Of a DNA stretch of 64,000 nucleotides, positions 58,266-64,000 are shown one piece after another. Made by a program: the position numbers and the translations under genes. Under the pieces are notes generated by a model. The model was not told where the DNA came from, ran no database searches, and saw only the letters and a program-made list of their open reading frames with translations. This DNA is from Trogon surrucura (Eukaryota; Chordata; Aves; Trogoniformes; Trogonidae). The DNA lies in assembly GCA_020746105.1 (NCBI GenBank), contig CM036619.1, forward strand, positions 55,933,135-55,997,134, written 5' to 3'. Positions within the stretch are counted from its first letter, which is position 1. Every line of letters starts with the position of its first letter.

Positions 58266-59425
58266 TAGAATCATTTATGTTGGGAAAGACCTTTAAATGA
58301 GACCAAATGTAAACCTAGTGATGCCAAGTCTGCCACTAAGCGGTGTCACTAAGCACCACATCTACACAGTTTAAACACCTCCAGGGATGGTTACTCAACC
58401 ACTTCCCTGGGCAGCCTGTTCCAATGGCTGACAACCCTTTCAATGAAGAAATTTTTCCCAATGTTCAATCTAAACCTCATCTGGTACAACCTGAGGCCAT
58501 TTCTTCTCATCCTATTGTTTGTTACTTGGGAGAAGTTACTGACCCCCAGGTCGCTGCATCCTCCTTTCAGGTAGTTGTAGAGAGCAATAAGGTCCCCCCT
58601 CAGCCTCCTTTTCTTCAGGCTAAACTATCTCAGTTCCCTCAGTCACCCCTCATAGGACTTTATCTCTAGACCCTTCGCCAGCTTCATTGCCCTTCTCTGA
58701 ACACACTCCAGGACCTCGATGTCTTTCTTGTAGTGAAGGACCTAAAACAGAACACAGGATGTGAGGTGCAGCCTCACCAGTGCCGAGTACAGGAGGACAA
58801 TCCCTTCCCTGGTCCTGCTGGCCACACTCCTTCTGATACAGGCCAGGATGCTGTTGACCTTCTTGGCCACCTGGACTCACTGCTGGCTCATATTCAACCC
58901 ATGCTGACTTGGTCTCGTCACCTGGTTGTCCTGTACATGCTGCATGATGGCACTCAAAATGATATGCTCCGTAACCTTCTGTAACTTCCAGTCAGCTGGG
59001 ACCTTCCTGGTTAGCCAGGACTGCTGGTAAATGATGGAAAGTGGTTTGATGAGCACTTCCATCAGCTCCCTCAGTATCCTTGAGTGGATCCCATCTGGCC
59101 CCATAGACTTGTGTGTGTCTGAGTGGAGCAGCAGGTCACTAAACATTGCCCCTTGGATTATCGGGGCTTCATTCTTCTCCCTGTCTCTGTCTTCCAGCTC
59201 ATGGGGCTGGGCAGCAGGAAAACAACTGGTTTTACTATTAAAGACTGAGGTAAAGAAGATGCTGAGTACCTTGGCCTTTTCCTCATCCTTTGTCACTATA
59301 TTTCCCTCCACATCCAATAAAGGCTGGAGATTCTGCTTAGCCCTCTTTTTGCTGTTAATGTATTTATAGAAACCTTTTTTTTTTGTCTTTTATGGCAGTA
59401 CCCAGATTAAATTCTAGTCGTGCTT
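58266..59425 (-). mobile_element. CR1 LINE, largest copy here, with internal deletion
   Basis: About 1.16 kb. The 3' end (TAGAATCATTTATGTTGGG and CACCTCCAGGGATGG, reversed) lacks the repeated ATTCTATG tail apart from one unit. The minus-strand frame 59317-58877 reads KAKVLSIFFTSVFNSKTSC and then DLLLHSDTHKSMGPDGIHSR, followed by ILRELMEVLIKPLSIIYQQS and W-L-T-R-K-V-P-A-D-W-K, which is the start of the CR1 reverse transcriptase domain. Near 58900 the copy jumps from the ORF2 end (complement of TGCTGGCTCATATTCAACCC) to mid reverse transcriptase, so the middle of the enzyme is lost. It is inactive. Confidence 0.92.
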
Positions 59426-59515
59426 TGGCCAACTTTCTCTCTCGCTCTCTCATTTTCTCTATCTTTTTCATTTTAACTTTCTTTTATTCTTTTCTTTTTC
59501 TTTCTTCTTATATTT
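59426..59515. repeat. Pyrimidine-rich low-complexity stretch
   Basis: CTCTCTCGCTCTCTC is followed by repeated TTCTTTT-type units directly beyond the 5' break of the CR1 at 58.3-59.4 kb. Confidence 0.7.
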
Positions 59516-61857
59516 TAAACGAGTCGCAAACTTTTCTCTTTACTATAGGAAGAAAAAATCTGTAGGTCTTGCCTACTTTTTCATAGCACATTGTATCTTT
59601 ATGCTCTGCTTTAATAACATTTCATTAGCTCTTTCAAACCATTCCCTGAAGCAGGCTTTTATTATTTGTAAAGTAAATCAAATATCATAGTGCTAATCTT
59701 TAGGAGGAAAAATGGACTTGACTCAGAAGAAATATTTAAATCCTCTAATAGTTTTTTTGAATTAAAATTTAAAGTGCACAAAAAGATCCCAAATAATATT
59801 CTCAAAGCTCTAAGCACTTTGAAGAATCCATCTGCCTGCTAACATTTTAAGTTCAACAGAGAAAATCTCAGAGTGATATACTTCTGAGTTTTAAGTAGTT
59901 TTATGGAAGAAATGTTTTGCTTGGCAGAAAAGCACTTTAAAAAGAGTTTCTTGATCAAAAATTGGGAATGGAAAACAAGAAGAGACAAACCCACACTTTT
60001 CCAAATTCTAATAAAGTAGCACTGCACAGGCATACAGACATCCTTATGGAAATGTAAGTAACTCTAAACAGAGGGAAAGGAAATGAGAAGCAGAATTGCA
60101 GCCAAGGAGGAAAGAGGAATTGAAGGGAAATCACTGTTAGGTAAAACAGGATGTCATTTCCTTCCATCTGCAAAGCTTACTCAACGGGAAATCTCAAGGA
60201 ATCTCACCAAGTAGTGCAGATCTGTGATAGAGGAAATCAAACCTTGTGGCACCATTAACAGCAATATTGCAACTTGCTCAGTCATGAAGTTCTAGGGGTC
60301 TGTCATTGTAGCTACCTGTAAAACAACTGCGCAGGAGAGCACCAGAAGTTGCCACTGTGACACTGGAAAAAGGAGTGATTGCACTGAAAATTTGGACTCA
60401 ATAGCTGCTTGAGATATGCTATCCTCTAGTAAAGGAAACTGAGGTAAGTTTTCAAAGAGGGGGGCAAAGAGGCACATTATAATCCTTATAATTAGTCATC
60501 ATCATCAATCACAACAACAGTAATAATAATGGTGTTAACTTCCCTGAATTAATTCATAGTTTGGTGGTTGCACTGGTACCTTGGATACCTGCATTATCTC
60601 TGCCTTCACCCAATGTCTTAAGATAGCTCTTGGTTTTGGCCTCATTCAAACCATGTCTTAGTGATCAGGCTGAATATTTTCCTTCTGTCCAAGTTGTTTG
60701 AGGTATTTACATGTTACTTCAGAACATGGTATAAAGAAGTTAACTTAGAATTTGTCTTAAAACCTTTATCCACACATTCAGTGCACTGTATGTTACCTTC
60801 AGTCCTGCCCCTTTTGTGTAAATACCTGTGTCTTGGTAAGCAGAAATTCTCATTAAGAAGTAAATAACACTGCACTATCTTTTACTCCTATAGTGTGCAA
60901 TTAACGTGTGTGATTACACCCATTGGAAAAACATAGGGAGGATGCAAGGAGATAACAGTTACTGAATAATGAAGTGGGTAGTTTTGTTCACAAAAGGATG
61001 GATAGTGCCTATGTGGTGATCAATGTCTTCCTGTATTTCCCCAGAAGAGATTCCCTATCAAAGCACAGAAGTAGTTGGTATTCGGTGTAGCCTGTGTTCA
61101 TTCACTGTATGTTTACAGACATTACAGTCATGTTGCTCAAGTTCACTGTCTTCTCAAAAATGTACAAGGTATGAGAGTTGTGAACAAAACTTTTAATTAC
61201 ATATTATGTTAAAAAAAAGATGGGAGAGGAAGCGGGAGATATGAAAATCCCACATGCTGTATGTGAAAACTATTTGTTAAATCATCCAAAAGCAGAAAAT
61301 ATATTTTCATAGGCAAAAATAAGTACTGTTGATAGACGAGAAGCTCAACATGAGCCGGCAGTGCGCTCATGCAGCCCAGAAGGCCAACCGTGTCCTGGGA
61401 TGTATCGGGAGAAGTGTAGCCAGCAGGTCGAGAGAGGTGATTCTCCCCCTTTTACTCTGCTCTTGTGAGTCCCCACCTCGAATGCTGCGTCCAGTTCTGG
61501 TGTCCCCACCATAGGAAGGACATAGATCTATTGGTGCGCGTTCAGAGGAGGGCCACAAAGATGATCCAGGGGTTGGAGCACCTTTGCTACGAGGACAGGC
61601 TGCGGGAGCTGGGATTGTTCAGTCTTGAGGATACTTTGGAAGGACCTAATAGCTGCCTTCCAATACCTGAAGGGATCCTACAGGAAGGTTGGGGAGGGAC
61701 TTTTTACAAGAGCGTCGACTGATAAGACAAGAGGAAATGGGTTTAAGTTGAAGGAGAATAGTTTAGATTAGATCTTAGGAAGAAATTCTTCAGTACAAGG
61801 GTGGCAAGACTTTGGAATAAATTGCCCAGAGATGTGGCTGCCCCCTCCCTGGAAGTG

Positions 61858-61865
61858 TTTAAGGC
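61858..61865 (+). repeat. SINE target-site duplication, left copy
   Basis: TTTAAGGC, repeated exactly at 62049-62056 on the other side of the SINE. Confidence 0.85.
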
Positions 61866-62048
61866 AGGGCCGGTTTAGCTCAGTGGGTTGAGCGTGGTGC
61901 TTGAAACACCAGAGGTCACAGGTTCGATTCCCGTTTGGTTCTCATGTGTTGCCTGACCTAGTCGAGAGGTGGCGTCCCTGCCCACAACAGGAAAGTTGGA
62001 TTAAAATGATCTCTAATGTCCCTTCCAGCCCGGGCCATTCTATGATTC
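61866..62048 (+). mobile_element. tRNA-Ile/CR1 SINE (TguSINE1-like), full length, nested in a CR1
   Basis: The 183-bp element has three parts. The head (about 61867-61943) resembles tRNA-Ile, with A box TAGCTCAGTGGG at 61876-61887 and B box GGTTCGATTCC at 61921-61931. A short linker contains GTGTTGCCTGACCTAGTCG. The tail (about 61965-62048) is CR1 3' UTR ending ATTCTATGATTC. It is flanked by TTTAAGGC at 61858-61865 and 62049-62056, a target-site duplication. Both RNA polymerase III boxes look intact. Head and tail order match the passerine SINE known as TguSINE1; the name is from memory. It is not a working tRNA gene, since the acceptor stem and anticodon arm are decayed. Confidence 0.92.
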
Positions 62049-62056
62049 TTTAAGGC
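62049..62056 (+). repeat. SINE target-site duplication, right copy
   Basis: TTTAAGGC, followed by CAAGTTGGACAG, the expected continuation of the host CR1. Confidence 0.85.
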
Positions 62057-64000
62057 CAAGTTGGACAGAGCCTTGAGTAGCTTGATCTAGTAGAGAGGCG
62101 TCCCTGCCCATGACAGGGAGGTTGGATTAGATATCTCTAAGGTCCCTTCCAACCTAGGCCATTCTATGACTCTATGATTCTATGATTGACACAAACTTTA
62201 ATATTTTTTTTCAAAAAAAATTGTCCTCTGCATCCTGTGCCCAAGAAACCCAGGGCACTGTGTGGAAAAGAATACCTAATTCTTGATTACCTTTTTCAAA
62301 TGCGTTTTACACCTAAAAACTAGCTTTCTCCATGGAGAGTACTCAACGATCTGCTTTTCCTGAAGGTGTGCAACACCTTCACAGTGGCTGACAAGTCACT
62401 TTCACTGAAGTTACTTCTCTGTTCTTATAACTGAGCTACTCCTCTTATCCTATAGTTGTAACTAAATCTCATGGGCGTTCGCTAATGCTATTGTCACCTA
62501 GAGCTAACTCTTCCCAACTGCTACAAGTATCTGTGTCGTTAAAAATACGACACCAAAGCACTTCTATCATTTTAATATGTTTTCATTATGCAACGATAGC
62601 TTCACTAGACTGGCCTGCTGCCTGGGGAGTTACCAAAGCCTGTGACCTGAAAAATGCAAATGTATTAGAAAATACATTAATTGAAAGCATCTTGCTGTTG
62701 AAAAACAAGCACACCACTACAATGACAGAATTAATACCAGATTCTGCCTTATCATGTGGTTTTAGTCCTTTTTTAAAAAATCTGAATGGTAAATCATACT
62801 ACACTTAGTCAGTGGAGGAGGTAATGGTTTCTCTTCTGTTTCAGCATTTAATATAGTCAATGACTGTGATGTTTTGTGTCTCAAAAGACAAGAATGACTT
62901 TTGCTTTCCTACTCTTCTTCCGGTGTATAATGTAACATAAATGCACCTGAGAAGGAAAAGACTGCCTCCTATCTGGCTATGCAAGCATTTATGATTGGAT
63001 GTTTCTTTATTTTTTACATCAGTTCAGGGAGGCACAACCACATCATGAAAAATATTAGAGTTGCTGTGTGTTGGACTGTAACTGTGTATCTGCTTTAAGA
63101 CTGATCCTCATGTTTTATCTGACCCTCAGAAAACCTTATGCACACTATCAGCCTAATTTTTCCAGAAAATTACAAATAGAATGAGGGAGTTTTGGAGATA
63201 ACATCAATGTATTCTATTTGCAACAGTTTTTATTGTTTTTTTTTTTTCTTCTGTGTGTGGACTTAGGTTACAGTAAGTCACTGGTAAGTGCTTTATAACT
63301 GCTGAAGGCAGTTTACATTGATTAGATAGATTTTCACATTGGCTCTTGCAACAGACAGTTTTCAAGGGCAGGCATAGTAAGATGTCTTTTAGATTTCGTT
63401 TTTTGAAATCTGGACGATAATTTTCAGTGATTGAAGCTGACAGAAGAGAAAAACCTGATGGTGGATATATTCTCTAGTGGCGCACTGTCATCCACAAATG
63501 CTTTCAGTGACCAAAGCAATGATTGAAGTATGAAGAGCTGCTTGCATACTGTGGGTTGCCATCAGTGAAATCATTTACCACTGCTCACAAACGCTTGGGG
63601 TGATCTATTACTTGCAGGTGATGCATTTTCAATGATAAAATCTTTCCTCAAAGTGACTAGAAGATTAAAAATGTTGTTTCATAGCTTGGACCGCTGTGCA
63701 GATTTCTTTAACACATCTATCAATGACTCTTCTTTCTTAATTCCTTAACAACCTAAATACTCAGTTATCAACAAACCAAATGTGTTTATTTTAATCTTCT
63801 GTTTAAAAAAAAACAGGTAATGTTGATAAGTAACAAGAACATCCTCACACACCAGATACTTTGCAGATTCTGTATACTGAAAAGCCAATGAACTGATAAA
63901 TTTACTGTACACACAAATCTTGCACTGTTCACTAAATGAGCCTGAAGGTCCTTGTCCTCCAAACATTTATGCATTTGCTTAAAATAAAGTGTGTATTTAC

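Larger units (their letters stand above)
61329..62187 (+). mobile_element. CR1 LINE, 5'-truncated, split by a SINE
   Basis: The element starts in reverse transcriptase text (MSRQCAHAAQKANRVLGCIG in frame 61329-61514; [20 protein letters not shown] then [20 protein letters not shown] in frame 61465-61722). It runs through AGGAAGAAATTCTTCAGTACAAG and GGAAGTGTTTAAGGC, is interrupted by the SINE at 61866-62048, and resumes with TTTAAGGCCAAGTTGGACAG. It ends with CCTAGGCCATTCTATGACTC, TATGATTCTATGATT. This is the GGCCTAGG (CR1-X-like) 3' end. Frameshifts make it inactive. The two halves join precisely if the SINE and one copy of the 8-bp duplication are removed. Confidence 0.94.
37579..64000 (+). 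other. PTPRM: PTPRM intron downstream of the wedge exon (5' part, over 26 kb)
   Basis: The intron begins with GTAAGT and continues past the window end; no phosphatase-domain exon was found. It carries more CR1 material than the upstream intron: pieces at 38.0, 39.1, 54.1, 54.7, 58.3 and 61.3 kb, SINE copies at 49.3 and 61.9 kb, and an older CR1-like 3' end at 50.8 kb. I see nothing recognisable in 38660-39050, 39495-48240, 48690-49335, 49505-50760, 51135-54120, 54950-58260, 59520-61325 and 62190-64000. A GC-richer block at 48.25-48.68 kb is unclassified. Confidence 0.78.

Noticed and set aside
58877-59317. Minus-strand 146-residue frame as a host gene
   Set aside because: Its product is CR1 reverse transcriptase (for example KSMGPDGIHSRILREL) and lies within a clear CR1 copy with an internal deletion.
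61867-61943. Functional tRNA-Ile gene
   Set aside because: A and B boxes are present, but the stems and anticodon arm are decayed, and the sequence continues into a CR1 tail with a target duplication around the whole unit. It is a SINE head.
37579-64000. Next PTPRM exon (SFFEGQ block and NRYGNI motif)
   Set aside because: I looked for these coding motifs with suitable splice sites and found none. A profile search of this stretch would settle it.

Overview
This window is vertebrate nuclear DNA, almost certainly from a bird and probably from a passerine. Three things point there. The spliced coding blocks match the receptor tyrosine phosphatase gene PTPRM. The interspersed repeats are nearly all 5'-truncated CR1 LINEs with the typical avian 3' end (repeats of ATTCTATG). 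Two copies of a SINE with a tRNA-Ile-like head and a CR1 tail are also present; this composition is known as TguSINE1 from passerines. There is no bacterial gene organisation, and the many short open frames scattered through the window are chance frames or relics of CR1 reverse transcriptase.

The whole window lies inside one large gene on the + strand. Bases 1-29519 are the end of a very long intron. Five exons follow at 29520-29671, 32195-32269, 32498-32524, 36622-36633 and 37391-37578. From 37579 to the end of the window is another intron of more than 26 kb. The exons encode the cytoplasmic juxtamembrane segment of RPTP-mu, from just inside the membrane to the helical 'wedge' before the first phosphatase domain. 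All splice phases agree. The transmembrane exon and the phosphatase-domain exons were not found here.

The best biology in the window is a pair of in-frame microexons of 27 and 12 nt. Both begin and end in phase 1, so each can be included or skipped without a frameshift, and together they add 13 residues. The 27-nt exon has a poor pyrimidine tract next to its acceptor and TGC motifs upstream. The 12-nt exon sits behind a 31-nt pure pyrimidine tract. These are features seen at regulated, often neural, microexons.

The introns hold about a dozen CR1 pieces in both orientations, several with internal deletions; two older CR1-like fragments; the two SINE copies; simple repeats; and a few short hairpins. 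The clearest repeat event is at 61.3-62.2 kb, where a complete SINE sits inside a CR1 with an 8-bp target duplication. The SINE tail and the 3' end of its CR1 host are visibly the same sequence, so the dependence of the SINE on the LINE can be read locally. I did not find a previously undescribed biological system.
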